Source: Paracoccaceae bacterium (GTDB taxonomy: Bacteria; Pseudomonadota; Alphaproteobacteria; Rhodobacterales; Rhodobacteraceae). Taken from it: a stretch of DNA of 64,000 bases. Numbering within the stretch: position 1 is the stretch's first letter; the number at the start of each line of letters is the position of its first letter. The notes under the pieces are model-generated. The model saw only the letters and a program-made list of their open reading frames with translations, had not been told where the DNA came from and did no database searches. The stretch spans positions 1-64,000 of the forward strand of contig JAFWNM010000010.1 in NCBI GenBank assembly GCA_017510335.1. The letters run 5' to 3'. Both the position numbers and the translations under genes were made by a program. Below are positions 26,066-35,015 of the stretch, one piece after another.

Positions 26066-27076
26066 TTACGGGTCGTCCGGCGTCTGGCTGGCGTCGTGGT
26101 GGTCGTCCCCCCCCTCCAGGCCATAGGTCCGCTGCGTGATGGGAACGGCGCCGATTGCGCGTTGCAACGCAGCAAGCAACGCGCTTTCGGCACGGTTCAG
26201 CGCGGCCTTGGGGTTCCATGCCAGATGCACGTCAATGGCGGGCGGGTTGGAATAGGGCGGCAGGCGCCACAGCAGCCCGTCGGCCACATCGCGCGCCACG
26301 ACATGCAAGGGCAGCGGGCCTATTCCCAGCCCCGCGATGACCATGCGCCGCACTTCTTCCAGATGGCTGGATGTGCCTATGATGCGTTCCCTCAACTCCG
26401 ACTCGGCGCGCAGAAGGGTTACGGATCGCAGCGCATCATGCAGCCTGTCCGTTTCGAAACTGACTGCGGAATGGCCTGCAAGATCTTTCTGGCGCAGCCC
26501 CTTGCGCCCGAACAACGGATGCGGCGGGCCACAGAACAGGCCGAAAAATTCCCGATACAGGCGCATATATTCAATTTTCGGGTCACGCCGGTGAACAAGA
26601 CAAATCGCAAAGGACGCGGTGCGCGCCGTCACGCTGGCCAGCGCCGCGCTGGACCCCAGAACGGAGATCGACAAGGTCGCGCGGGGGTGGCGGGCATGGA
26701 AATCCGCCAACACATCATCAAATAGCGGGCAAACAACATGGCTGGCCACAGCGATACGCACATGGCCTGTGATTTCATCCGTCATGTCGCGCATAAGCGT
26801 CGAAAGACGGTGAACCGCACCGTGTATTTCCACGGCCTCTCGATAGAGCAGCGCGCCTGCGCGCGTCAGTTCATACCGCCCCGGCGCGCGATCGATCAGG
26901 CGCTTTCCAATCCGGTCTTCCAGTTTTTTCAACGCCGTCGAAACAGAAGGCTGGGTCAGGCGCAAGCGCTGCGCAGCGTCCGTGATGGACCGCGCTTCGG
27001 CCATAACCACAAAGCTGCGCAGCAGGTTCCAGTCCAGATCACGGGTCAGGCGGTCGATGTCATCGGCATGGGACAT
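26066..27076 (-). CDS. LysR family transcriptional regulator
   Basis: This 336-residue LysR-type regulator has an N-terminal winged HTH (about 15-75: LRSFVVMAEARSITDAAQRL, then SVSTALKKLEDRIGKRL) and a periplasmic-binding-like effector domain. The C-terminal 30 residues are a His/Asp-rich tail beyond the usual end. It is divergent from the polyamine-type transport and catabolism operon starting at 27184, across a 107-bp AT-rich gap, so it is the likely regulator of that operon. Confidence 0.88.
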   Translation of the reverse strand: MSHADDIDRLTRDLDWNLLRSFVVMAEARSITDAAQRLRLTQPSVSTALKKLEDRIGKRLIDRAPGRYELTRAGALLYREAVEIHGAVHRLSTLMRDMTDEITGHVRIAVASHVVCPLFDDVLADFHARHPRATLSISVLGSSAALASVTARTASFAICLVHRRDPKIEYMRLYREFFGLFCGPPHPLFGRKGLRQKDLAGHSAVSFETDRLHDALRSVTLLRAESELRERIIGTSSHLEEVRRMVIAGLGIGPLPLHVVARDVADGLLWRLPPYSNPPAIDVHLAWNPKAALNRAESALLAALQRAIGAVPITQRTYGLEGGDDHHDASQTPDDP

Positions 27077-27183
27077 TGATGAAACCTATATTCATTATTC
27101 CATTTATTAATTTGCCTTATGCCCCCGGAGTTTGCAATCACTTGGGGATCGGGATTTCCCGATGGCCTCACAGGAACGCAGTC

Positions 27184-28050
27184 ATGTCTGTTGAAGCCCG
27201 TGAAAAGCGGCAACCTTGGATCTTGCTGTCGCCCGCACTTGGGGCGGTGCTGGTGTTGTTGCTGGTGCCGCTGATGTTCATTGTCGTTTATTCCTTCTGG
27301 CTGCGCTCTGCGGTCGGGCCGGATATTCAGGGTTTCCATATCGACAATTGGCAGCGCGCGCTGACAGACCCGTTTTACCGCTACATCTTGTTCAACACCC
27401 TGAAAATTGCCGCGATCACCACATTCTTTTGTGCCGCGCTTGGCTATCCCGCTGCCTATTTCATCACCCGGTCCAGCGGGAACAAACTGATTTTGCTGTT
27501 GTTACTGATGCTTCCCTTCTGGATCAGCTACATCATCCGCACGATGAGCTGGATCAACATTCTGGGCAGTTCCGGCGCGCTGAACACGCTGTTGATGACC
27601 GCAGGCATCACATCTTCCCCCATTCAGATGCTGTATAATGAAGCAACTGTCATTCTGGGGCTGGTGCATTTCCTGCTGCCGTTCATGGTGCTGAATATCT
27701 ATGTCAGCCTTGACGGGATCGACACAAATCTGGAAGCGGCGGCCACATCCCTGGGGGCCACGCGCTGGCAGGCCTTCTTGCAAGTGACCCTGCCTTTGTC
27801 GCTGCCCGGTCTGGCGGCGGGGGGATTGCTGTGTTTCGTTCTGGGCGCGGGCACATATATTACGCCGCTGGTGCTGGGCGGGCCGCGGGATGCGATGTTC
27901 GCCAATCTGGTGTTTGAAGCCATTATCACGCAGCTGAACTGGCCTATGGGGTCGGCGCTGTCACTGCTGCTGCTGGTGGTTCTGGGCGCGCTGGTGGCCG
28001 TTTACAACCGATTTCTGGGCATGTCGCAACTGACAAAAGGGCTTGGGTAA
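27184..28050 (+). CDS. PotB-like ABC transporter permease
   Basis: This 288-residue inner-membrane permease of the spermidine/putrescine family has six predicted helices. It starts at the ATG at 27184 after AGGAAC; the longer frame to 27076 enters the LysR gap. The first helix is LLSPALGAVLVLLLVPLMFI, and the EAA coupling loop is in EAAATSLGATRWQAFLQVTLP. With the next product it forms the channel for a small cationic or acylated amine. It is the first gene of a ten-gene operon with very tight spacing. Confidence 0.92.
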   Translation: MSVEAREKRQPWILLSPALGAVLVLLLVPLMFIVVYSFWLRSAVGPDIQGFHIDNWQRALTDPFYRYILFNTLKIAAITTFFCAALGYPAAYFITRSSGNKLILLLLLMLPFWISYIIRTMSWINILGSSGALNTLLMTAGITSSPIQMLYNEATVILGLVHFLLPFMVLNIYVSLDGIDTNLEAAATSLGATRWQAFLQVTLPLSLPGLAAGGLLCFVLGAGTYITPLVLGGPRDAMFANLVFEAIITQLNWPMGSALSLLLLVVLGALVAVYNRFLGMSQLTKGLG

Positions 28051-28871
28051 TGGGCAGCGGCAGAAACACAGGGGCGCGCGGAAATATCGGCTGGTCGGTT
28101 ATTCGCGCCTATACGGTCGGGGTGTATCTGTTCATGTTCCTGCCTGTGGCTGTGGTGGTGCTGCTGTCGTTCAACCAAAACCAGTTTGGCAGCTTTCCCA
28201 TGACGGGCCTTTCCCTGCGCTGGTTCGAGGCGCTTTGGAACAATGACGCGGTGATGCGCGCCTTTCGCACCTCCATCATCCTTGGCCTGCTGACGGCGCT
28301 GATTTCCACCACGCTGGGCGTGCTGGCCAGTCTGGCGCTGGTGCGCTACGCCGTGCCGGGCAAGAACCTGATCACCACAATCCTGATTGCGCCCATTCTG
28401 GTGCCCGAAGTGGTGCTGGCGGTGGCGCTGTTGCTGTTCCTGAACTGGCTGGGCATTGGCAAAAGCTTCGCATTGTTGCTGGCGGGGCATGTCATCTTCA
28501 CGCTGCCCTTCGTCATATTGGTGGTGCAGGCACGGCTGGTCAGTATCCGGCGCGATGTGGAAGAAGCTGCGCTTAGCCTTGGGGCCTCGCCCGTCCAGAC
28601 ATTCTTCGCGGTCACGTTGCCGCTTCTTATGCCTGCTGTGGCCGCAGGCGCGCTGTTTGCCTTCACCATTTCTTTCGATGACATCACCGGCACGCTGTTC
28701 TGGAAACCCGGCGGGGTGGAAACAGTGCCAACGCAGATTTTTTCGATGCTGCGCAATTCCATCAGTCCCGAAATCAACGCGTTGGGCACGGTCATGATTG
28801 TCATGACTGTGGGCCTGCCGCTTCTGGGCGCTGCGATTGCGCGCACCATCGCCATAAAACGCGGCATGTAA
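28050..28871 (+). CDS. PotC-like ABC transporter permease
   Basis: This 273-residue second permease has an EAA loop in EEAALSLGASPVQTFFAVTLP and the segment ISFDDITGTLFWKPGG typical of PotC. Its start shares a base with the previous stop (TAATG), so translation is coupled. The family usually takes up putrescine, spermidine or related compounds. Confidence 0.92.
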   Translation: MGSGRNTGARGNIGWSVIRAYTVGVYLFMFLPVAVVVLLSFNQNQFGSFPMTGLSLRWFEALWNNDAVMRAFRTSIILGLLTALISTTLGVLASLALVRYAVPGKNLITTILIAPILVPEVVLAVALLLFLNWLGIGKSFALLLAGHVIFTLPFVILVVQARLVSIRRDVEEAALSLGASPVQTFFAVTLPLLMPAVAAGALFAFTISFDDITGTLFWKPGGVETVPTQIFSMLRNSISPEINALGTVMIVMTVGLPLLGAAIARTIAIKRGM

Positions 28872-28906
28872 GAACCGCGCCCCCCCACCGACAAGGAGAG
28901 ACCAAA

Positions 28907-30049
28907 ATGGACAATACAACACGTTATGACCGCCTTCTGCAACGCTACCGCAACGGTGACCTGGACAGGCGCAGCTTTCTGGGCCTGATCGGCGCTGCCG
29001 GTGTCGCTTATGGTGTGCAGACACCGTTTGCGCGCATGGCCTTCGCACAGGACGTGACCGAGGTGCGCTTCGATGGTTGGGGCGGCGTTGTGTCCGAGGC
29101 CTTCCGCCGCCACGCGTTCGACCCCTACACTGCCGCAACCGGCATCAATGTGGTTGACGGCACTTTTGCGGGCGGCGACGAATACCTTGCGCAGGTTCGG
29201 TCATCGCGCGAAGGGGAATATAACATCGCCCATCTGTCCGGCGTGTTCGACTATGCCCGCTATGTGAATTTCGGGCTGGATGTGGAACTGAACCTTACGA
29301 ATATTCCGAATATGGAACTGGTCATGGATGCGCTGACCAATGCCTTCCGCGGGATCACGCCAGACCACCTGTCCGCAGTGCCCTATAACTACGGCACCAC
29401 AGGGCTGGCCTATAACCGGGCCTATATCTCGGATGAGGAAATCCGCGAGAAGGGCGCGTCCATCCTGATTGACCCCGCCTATCAGGGGAAAATCGGCGGA
29501 TGGACCGACTGGCGCACGCGGCTGTGGTATGCGGCCCTGCAAACCGGCCAAAGCCCCAATGACATTCAGGACATGGACGCCGCATGGGACGCCATCCGCA
29601 CCCATCGTGACCTTGCGCTGAAATACTGGGGATCGGGCGCCGAATTGATGAGCCTGCTGGCCGAGGAAGAAATCTATGTGACCGAAGGCTGGTCAGGCCG
29701 GATTGCGGCCTTGCAGGAACAGGGCCATGACATTGGCTATTATGACCCGCCCAACAGCTTTGGCTGGCAGGAATGCATGTTCGTTCTGAAAGGATCCCCT
29801 GTAGAGGCCTGCGAGGAGCTGCTGAACTTCATGCTTGCGCCCGAAACCTCGATCGCGGTGGCAGAGGGGCAGAATTACCCGCCCTCGCTGGATGGCACCA
29901 AGGTCGATCTGGGCAGCAAAATCCCCACCCTGCCCGCGTATGACCCCAGCGGCACACTGGAGGCGCTGACCTTCGCCAACCCGGCCTATTGGAACGGCAA
30001 CGAGGGGGAATGGTCCGAAACCTTCGCGCGGGTGCAGCGCGGGTTCTGA
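28907..30049 (+). CDS. PotD-like polyamine ABC transporter substrate-binding protein
   Basis: This 380-residue extracytoplasmic binding protein has a twin-Arg signal (DRRSFLGLIGAAG at about 21-33), so it is probably exported by Tat. The mature part has the two-lobe fold of spermidine/putrescine-binding proteins, with the hallmarks SAVPYNYGTTGLAYNR and LLEEEIYVTEGWSG-like LLAEEEIYVTEGWSG. The ligand-binding residues cannot be assigned by eye. It follows potC by 36 bp with AAGGAGAG before the start. Confidence 0.9.
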   Translation: MDNTTRYDRLLQRYRNGDLDRRSFLGLIGAAGVAYGVQTPFARMAFAQDVTEVRFDGWGGVVSEAFRRHAFDPYTAATGINVVDGTFAGGDEYLAQVRSSREGEYNIAHLSGVFDYARYVNFGLDVELNLTNIPNMELVMDALTNAFRGITPDHLSAVPYNYGTTGLAYNRAYISDEEIREKGASILIDPAYQGKIGGWTDWRTRLWYAALQTGQSPNDIQDMDAAWDAIRTHRDLALKYWGSGAELMSLLAEEEIYVTEGWSGRIAALQEQGHDIGYYDPPNSFGWQECMFVLKGSPVEACEELLNFMLAPETSIAVAEGQNYPPSLDGTKVDLGSKIPTLPAYDPSGTLEALTFANPAYWNGNEGEWSETFARVQRGF

Positions 30050-30057
30050 AGAAAGGG

Positions 30058-30107
30058 CCGGGGGGCCAGCCCCCCGGACCCCCCGGAGTATTTCCGGCAA
30101 GATGAAG
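30058..30107 (+). repeat. Hairpin plus GAGTATTTNNGGCAAGATGAA repeat, copy 2
   Basis: CCGGGGGG (30058-30065) pairs with CCCCCCGG (30070-30077), and the string CGGAGTATTTCCGGCAAGAT follows, running on to GAAG. It matches the element at 11957-12005 in layout and in 19 specified bases. It sits in the 107-bp gap between potD and potA, where it could attenuate downstream transcription so that the binding protein is made in excess. Confidence 0.6.
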
Positions 30108-30156
30108 GGAAAGCGGCGTGATTTTCAGGCTGCTGTCCCACCACGGAAGGCGGAAC

Positions 30157-31230
30157 ATGGGCGCAGTCAGTCTCAATAACATCGTCAAGCGTTTCGGCAC
30201 GTTTACAGCGGTCGAGAGAACGTCGCTGACCATACCCGAGGGCGGTTTCACCACGCTGCTGGGGCCATCAGGCTGTGGCAAGACGACGACATTGCGCATG
30301 ATCGCGGGGCTGCTGGACCCAACCGAGGGCGAGATTGTCATCAATGGCAAACGCGTCAACGACGTGCCCATTCACAAGCGCAATCTGGGGCTGGTGTTCC
30401 AGAACTACGCGTTATTCCCACATAAGACGGTGGCCGAGAATGTGGCCTTCGGGCTGCGCTATCGGAATGTCTCCAAAGCCGACATCGCGCGGCGGGTGGG
30501 GGATGCGCTGGAACTGGTGCAACTGCCGCATCTGGGCAACCGTTACCCCAAGGCGCTGTCGGGCGGGCAGCAACAGCGCATTGCGCTGGCGCGTGCCATT
30601 GTCATTGAACCCGATGTGTTGTTGCTGGATGAACCCCTGTCCGCGCTGGACGCCAACCTGCGCGAAGATATGCGCGTGGAGTTGAAGAATATTCAGGAAC
30701 GTATTGGCGTGACGACTGTATTTGTGACGCATGACCAGTCCGAAGCGCTGGCCATGTCCGACCAGATTGTTGTCATGAGCAATGGGCGCATCGAACAGGT
30801 CGGCGCCCCCGAAGACGTGTATAACACCCCCGCCAGCGAATTCGTGGCCCGTTTTCTGGGCGCATCCAACATTCTGGAAGGGCGCTGTGTGTCGCGCGGG
30901 CCGGAAGGTGCGGTGCTGGAGGTGCCTGTATTCGGGCAGGTGATTGTCCCTGCCGCCAAGGCCCCCCATCTGGCGGGCGAAGGGGCGGCCAAGCTGGTCA
31001 TTCGCGCCGAAAAGCTGCTGCTGCGCGACACCCTGCCCCCGGACGGGGTGTTCAGTGCCCCGGCCACCATTGAGACAGTGGACTATCTGGGCCAGTCGGT
31101 GCGCTATTTCATCCGTGCGGGCGACATGCAGCTTCAGGCCATCAACATGATCGAGGACCGCCCCTTCAGTGCGGGCGCGCAGGTTCACATGACACTCAGG
31201 CCGCAAGATTGCGCAGCATTGCCCGGATAG
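30157..31230 (+). CDS. PotA-like ABC transporter ATP-binding protein
   Basis: This 357-residue ATPase has Walker A GPSGCGKTTTL, Q-loop VFQNYALFPH, signature LSGGQQQRIALARA, Walker B LLLLDEP-type VLLLDEPLSALD and switch TVFVTHDQSEALAMSD, then a C-terminal TOBE domain (about 270-350). I start it at the ATG at 30157, after GGAAGGCGGAAC; a GTG at 30118 would add 13 unlikely residues. It energises the PotBC channel. Confidence 0.93.
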   Translation: MGAVSLNNIVKRFGTFTAVERTSLTIPEGGFTTLLGPSGCGKTTTLRMIAGLLDPTEGEIVINGKRVNDVPIHKRNLGLVFQNYALFPHKTVAENVAFGLRYRNVSKADIARRVGDALELVQLPHLGNRYPKALSGGQQQRIALARAIVIEPDVLLLDEPLSALDANLREDMRVELKNIQERIGVTTVFVTHDQSEALAMSDQIVVMSNGRIEQVGAPEDVYNTPASEFVARFLGASNILEGRCVSRGPEGAVLEVPVFGQVIVPAAKAPHLAGEGAAKLVIRAEKLLLRDTLPPDGVFSAPATIETVDYLGQSVRYFIRAGDMQLQAINMIEDRPFSAGAQVHMTLRPQDCAALPG

Positions 31231-31234
31231 CCCC

Positions 31235-32581
31235 ATGACCAAGCCTGAAAGCCATCTTTTCTATCAGTCCAGCCAGCGCCGCCCTGTTCTGGATCAGGCG
31301 CGCGGTGTCTATATGTGGGACGTGGACGGCAAGCGCTATCTGGACGGATCTTCGGGGGCGATGGTGTGCAATATCGGGCATTCCAACGAGCATGTGCTGG
31401 ACGCCATGCGCCGCCAGATGGAGAAATCGACCTTCGGATACCGGCTGCATTTCGAAACCGACGCGTCAGAAAAACTTGCGGCCAGAACGGCGGCATTGTG
31501 CCCCGCGGGCATGGACAAGGTGTTCTTCGTTTCGGGCGGGTCGGAAGCGGTGGAATCTGCCATCAAACTGGCGCGCCAGCACGCGCTGGCAGTGGGGCAA
31601 GCGGCGCGCTGGAAGGTCATCAGCCGCGCGCCCAGCTATCACGGGTGCACCTTGGGTGCGCTGGCAGTGACCGGCTATGCGCCCCTGACGGACCCTTTCG
31701 CGCCGATGATGCGCGAGATGCCGAAAATTCCTGCCCCGCGCGCCTATCTGGACGGGCTGGACGCCAACGACCCCGCCACTGGCGCCCATTATGCCGCCAT
31801 GCTGGAAGCTGAAATCCTGGCCCAGGGGCCGGACACAGTGCTGGCGTTCATTGTCGAACCTGTTGGCGGCGCATCCACTGGCGCATTGGTGCCGCCGGTG
31901 GGGTATATGCAAGCCGTGCAGGAGATTTGCCGCCGGCATGGCGTGTTGTTGATCCTGGACGAGGTGATGACAGGTGCAGGGCGCACAGGGCGGTTTCTGG
32001 CGTTGGAACATTGGGGGCTGGCACCTGATATCGTGGTGCTGTCCAAGGGGTTTGCGGCCGGATATGTGCCCCTTGGCGCGATTGTCGCGCGCGACGATCT
32101 GGTGGGCGCAGTGCTGGAGGGGGGCGGTTTCCTGCATGGGTTCACCTATGCCGGCAACCCGCTGGCCTGTGCGGCTGGCGCGGCGGTGATTGACGAAATC
32201 GCGCGGCTGGGGCTGGTGCAAAACGCCGAAATCATGGGTGTGGCCCTGCGCAAGCGGCTGGATGGATTGATGGCCCGTCATCCAATCATTGGTGATGTGC
32301 GCGGTCAGGGGTTGCTGCTGGCGTTTGAGCTGATGGCTGACCCGGTCACAAAAGCCCCCCTGCCCGCCCGGTTGCATGCCCATCAGCGGCTGGTGGATAT
32401 CGCCTTCGAGATGGGTTTGATTGTCTATTCGCGCCGCACCCGCAACGGGCTGGAGGGCGACCATATCATGGTTTGCCCGCCGCTGATCGTGTCTGAACAG
32501 CATCTGGACGAAATGATCGAAACGCTGGACAAGGCCTTGGCCAAGCTGGTCGATGATCTGGCGCTGGCAGAAATGGTGTAA
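31235..32581 (+). CDS. Class III pyridoxal-phosphate aminotransferase
   Basis: This 448-residue omega-aminotransferase has the motif ILDEVMTGAGRTG with the PLP-ring Asp, the Schiff-base Lys K271 in LSKGFAAGYVPLGA, and a phosphate site around FVSGGSEAVESAIK. Members transfer terminal amino groups of diamines, beta-alanine, GABA or similar compounds to pyruvate or 2-oxoglutarate. Its place four bases after potA suggests that it acts on the imported amine. The exact substrate is an inference. Confidence 0.9.
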   Translation: MTKPESHLFYQSSQRRPVLDQARGVYMWDVDGKRYLDGSSGAMVCNIGHSNEHVLDAMRRQMEKSTFGYRLHFETDASEKLAARTAALCPAGMDKVFFVSGGSEAVESAIKLARQHALAVGQAARWKVISRAPSYHGCTLGALAVTGYAPLTDPFAPMMREMPKIPAPRAYLDGLDANDPATGAHYAAMLEAEILAQGPDTVLAFIVEPVGGASTGALVPPVGYMQAVQEICRRHGVLLILDEVMTGAGRTGRFLALEHWGLAPDIVVLSKGFAAGYVPLGAIVARDDLVGAVLEGGGFLHGFTYAGNPLACAAGAAVIDEIARLGLVQNAEIMGVALRKRLDGLMARHPIIGDVRGQGLLLAFELMADPVTKAPLPARLHAHQRLVDIAFEMGLIVYSRRTRNGLEGDHIMVCPPLIVSEQHLDEMIETLDKALAKLVDDLALAEMV

Positions 32582-32585
32582 ACGC

Positions 32586-33515
32586 ATGTCGGGTATCATC
32601 ATCACCTGTGCGCTGACAGGGTCCATTCACACGCCCAGCATGTCGCCATATCTGCCTGTCACCGGGGCGCAGATTGCGCAACAGGGGCTGGAGGCCGCGC
32701 AGGCGGGCGCGTCCATCCTGCACCTGCATGCGCGCAACCCGGTGACGGGCCAGCCATCCGCAGCATTGCAGGATTTCAATGGGTTTGTGCCTGCGCTGGC
32801 CCGCGACACGGACGCGGTGCTGAACCTGTCGACTGGCGGCAGTGCGGTCATGTCGCTGGATGACCGGCTGGCCGCCCCCCTGGCGATTGCGCCGGAAATG
32901 GCGTCGCTGAACATGGGAACAATGAATTTCGCACTATACCCCATGCTTGGGCGCGATCGCGACTGGCTGCATGACTGGGAAAGGCCGTTTTTGGAAAATA
33001 CCGATGATCTGGTGTTCAAAAACACCCCGCGCGACATTGCCCGCATCCTGCACAACCTGGGCGTGGAGCGCGGCGCGCGGTTCGAATTTGAATGCTACGA
33101 CCTGAGCCATCTTTATATGCTGCGCCATTTTGCGGATCGCGGGCTGATACAGCCGCCCTATTTCATCCAGTTTGTGTTCGGTGTGCTGGGTGGCATGGGG
33201 CCGGACGCGGAAAACCTGACGCATATGGTGCGCATGGCCGACAAGCTGTTCGGGGGGGAAGACTATCTGTTTTCCGTGCTGGCAGCCGGGCGGTTCCAGA
33301 TGCCGCTGGTCACCATGGCGGCCGCGATGGGCGGGCATGTGCGCGTGGGGCTGGAAGACAGCCTGACCATTGCACGCGGCCAACTTGCGCGCAGCAACGC
33401 CGAACAGGTGGCCAAAATCCGCGAGATTGTGGAACGGCTGGGCCGCGTCGTCATGCCGCCCGATCAGGTGCGCGCCACGTTGGGGCTGAAAGGGGCGGAA
33501 CACATCAATGCATAA
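32586..33515 (+). CDS. Beta-keto acid cleavage enzyme (BKACE family)
   Basis: This 309-residue TIM-barrel protein of the 3-keto-5-aminohexanoate cleavage enzyme family has metal-binding His residues in SILHLHARNP and the family motifs LTGSIHTP, NLSTGGSAV and MGGHVRVGLEDS. These enzymes cleave a beta-keto acid with acetyl-CoA to give acetoacetate and a new CoA ester. Start at the ATG at 32586. It suggests that the degraded compound passes through a beta-keto acid. The last eight bases overlap the next gene. Confidence 0.88.
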   Translation: MSGIIITCALTGSIHTPSMSPYLPVTGAQIAQQGLEAAQAGASILHLHARNPVTGQPSAALQDFNGFVPALARDTDAVLNLSTGGSAVMSLDDRLAAPLAIAPEMASLNMGTMNFALYPMLGRDRDWLHDWERPFLENTDDLVFKNTPRDIARILHNLGVERGARFEFECYDLSHLYMLRHFADRGLIQPPYFIQFVFGVLGGMGPDAENLTHMVRMADKLFGGEDYLFSVLAAGRFQMPLVTMAAAMGGHVRVGLEDSLTIARGQLARSNAEQVAKIREIVERLGRVVMPPDQVRATLGLKGAEHINA

Positions 33516-34002
33516 GCTGGCAACCCTGTTTCGCGACGTGCAAGACACCGACGATCTGGCGCGTCTGGACGAGGCCCTGCGCACCCTTAGCGCAGATATA
33601 GGCGAGGAATACGCCGCACCTAGCGCGACACTGGCGCGCGCAGTTCTGGGCGCGCGCCCGGCAGCGCACGGGCTTTTGGCGCTGGATGGCGACCAGACCC
33701 TGGGCGCGGCCCTATATAGCCCCGTGTTTTCAACTGTGCGCGGTGCGGCGGGGGTGTATGTGTCCGACCTTTGGGTAAGCAAGGACGCGCGCGGCCAAGG
33801 ACTTGGTGCGCGGCTGCTGGCGCAGGTTGCGCGCAACGGGGCCGCAGGCTGGCAGGCGACATGGTTGAAACTGGCCGTGTATGACCACAGCCATTCGGCG
33901 CAGCACTTCTACCAGCGGCTTGGCTTTGAACCCACCAGCGGCATGCAGGAAATGCACCTTGGGGCGCAAGGCGTTGCAGATCTTATCAAGAGGACCGCAT
34001 GA
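33508..34002 (+). CDS. GNAT family N-acetyltransferase in amine operon
   Basis: This 164-residue acetyltransferase has the acetyl-CoA loop in VSDLWVSKDARGQGLGARLL and the C-terminal SAQHFYQRLGFEP motif. It is embedded by overlapping starts between the BKACE gene and the deacetylase gene, so acylation and deacylation of a pathway intermediate are both encoded. The substrate is unknown but is likely the amine handled by the operon. Confidence 0.85.
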   Translation: MHKLATLFRDVQDTDDLARLDEALRTLSADIGEEYAAPSATLARAVLGARPAAHGLLALDGDQTLGAALYSPVFSTVRGAAGVYVSDLWVSKDARGQGLGARLLAQVARNGAAGWQATWLKLAVYDHSHSAQHFYQRLGFEPTSGMQEMHLGAQGVADLIKRTA

Positions 34003-35015
34003 AAGCCATATTCGACGAACGACAGCGCCTGCATGACCCCTGCCACTTCATGGCCAATGGCAAAACCTACCCCAGCCCCGAAACCCCCGAACGCATTGCC
34101 CGCCTGATGGCTGGCGCACAGGCGGCGGGATGTGCGTTTCAGCCACCGCTGGATGCGGGCCTTGGCCCGATTGCCGCCATTCACAGCGCGGAATACCTGC
34201 AATTCCTGCGCACCATCTATCCGCGCTGGCAGCGCATCCCGGATGCGGGGGCAGAAGTGATCCCCAATATCCACCCCGCCACACGGGGCGATAATTACCC
34301 CAAATCTGCCATCGGGCAGGCAGGCTATCATCAGGCGGACACTGCCTGCCCCATTGGCGCGCAAACATGGGATGCGGCCTATTGGTCAGCGCAATCGGCC
34401 ATCACCGGGGCCGATCTGGTCGCGGGGGGGGAGGCCGCGGTTTATGTCCTGTCGCGCCCGCCCGGCCATCATGCGTTTTGCGATCTGGCGGGGGGGTTTT
34501 GCTTTCTGAACAATTCGGCCATTGCTGCGCAACGGTTGCGCGCAAACGGGTTGCGGCCTGCCATTCTGGATGTCGATGTGCATCATGGGAATGGCACGCA
34601 GGGCATATTCTACGCCCGCGACGATGTGCTGACAGTGTCCCTGCATGCCGACCCCGACCGCTTTTACCCGTTTTTCTGGGGCGCTGCGCAAGAACGCGGC
34701 GAAGGGCGCGGGATGGGGTGCAACCTGAACCTGCCACTGCCGCGCGGCACGGATGATGCGGGCTATATGGCGGCGCTTGACACGGCACTGGCACGCATCA
34801 GCGCGTTTGGGGCTGATGTGGTGGTCGTGGCGCTGGGGCTGGATGCGCATATTGACGACCCGTTCAAGGGGCTGGCGATCACCACGCCGGGGTTTCAGGC
34901 AATGGCGGCGGCCATCGCGGGGCTGGGTCTGCCGCTGGTGCTGGTGCAGGAAGGCGGCTATGTCAGTGACGCGCTGGCCGATAATCTGACAGCTTTTCTG
35001 GGTGGGATTTCATGA
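33999..35015 (+). CDS. Acetylpolyamine amidohydrolase-like deacetylase
   Basis: This 338-residue zinc hydrolase of the histone-deacetylase superfamily is closest in look to acetylpolyamine amidohydrolase. The His pair is in RPPGHHAF, zinc ligands are in ILDVDVHHGNG and LGLDAHIDDP, and the Tyr is in QEGGYVSD. It would remove an acetyl group from an acetylated polyamine or amino acid in the cytoplasm. It overlaps both neighbours by four bases. Its placement with DgcA/DgcN raises the option that it hydrolyses N-acetyl-L-glutamate or a related product. Confidence 0.88.
   Translation: MKAIFDERQRLHDPCHFMANGKTYPSPETPERIARLMAGAQAAGCAFQPPLDAGLGPIAAIHSAEYLQFLRTIYPRWQRIPDAGAEVIPNIHPATRGDNYPKSAIGQAGYHQADTACPIGAQTWDAAYWSAQSAITGADLVAGGEAAVYVLSRPPGHHAFCDLAGGFCFLNNSAIAAQRLRANGLRPAILDVDVHHGNGTQGIFYARDDVLTVSLHADPDRFYPFFWGAAQERGEGRGMGCNLNLPLPRGTDDAGYMAALDTALARISAFGADVVVVALGLDAHIDDPFKGLAITTPGFQAMAAAIAGLGLPLVLVQEGGYVSDALADNLTAFLGGIS

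Noticed and set aside
28856-28906. Terminator between potC and potD
   Set aside because: The C-rich run after the potC stop lacks a pairing partner; the genes appear co-transcribed.
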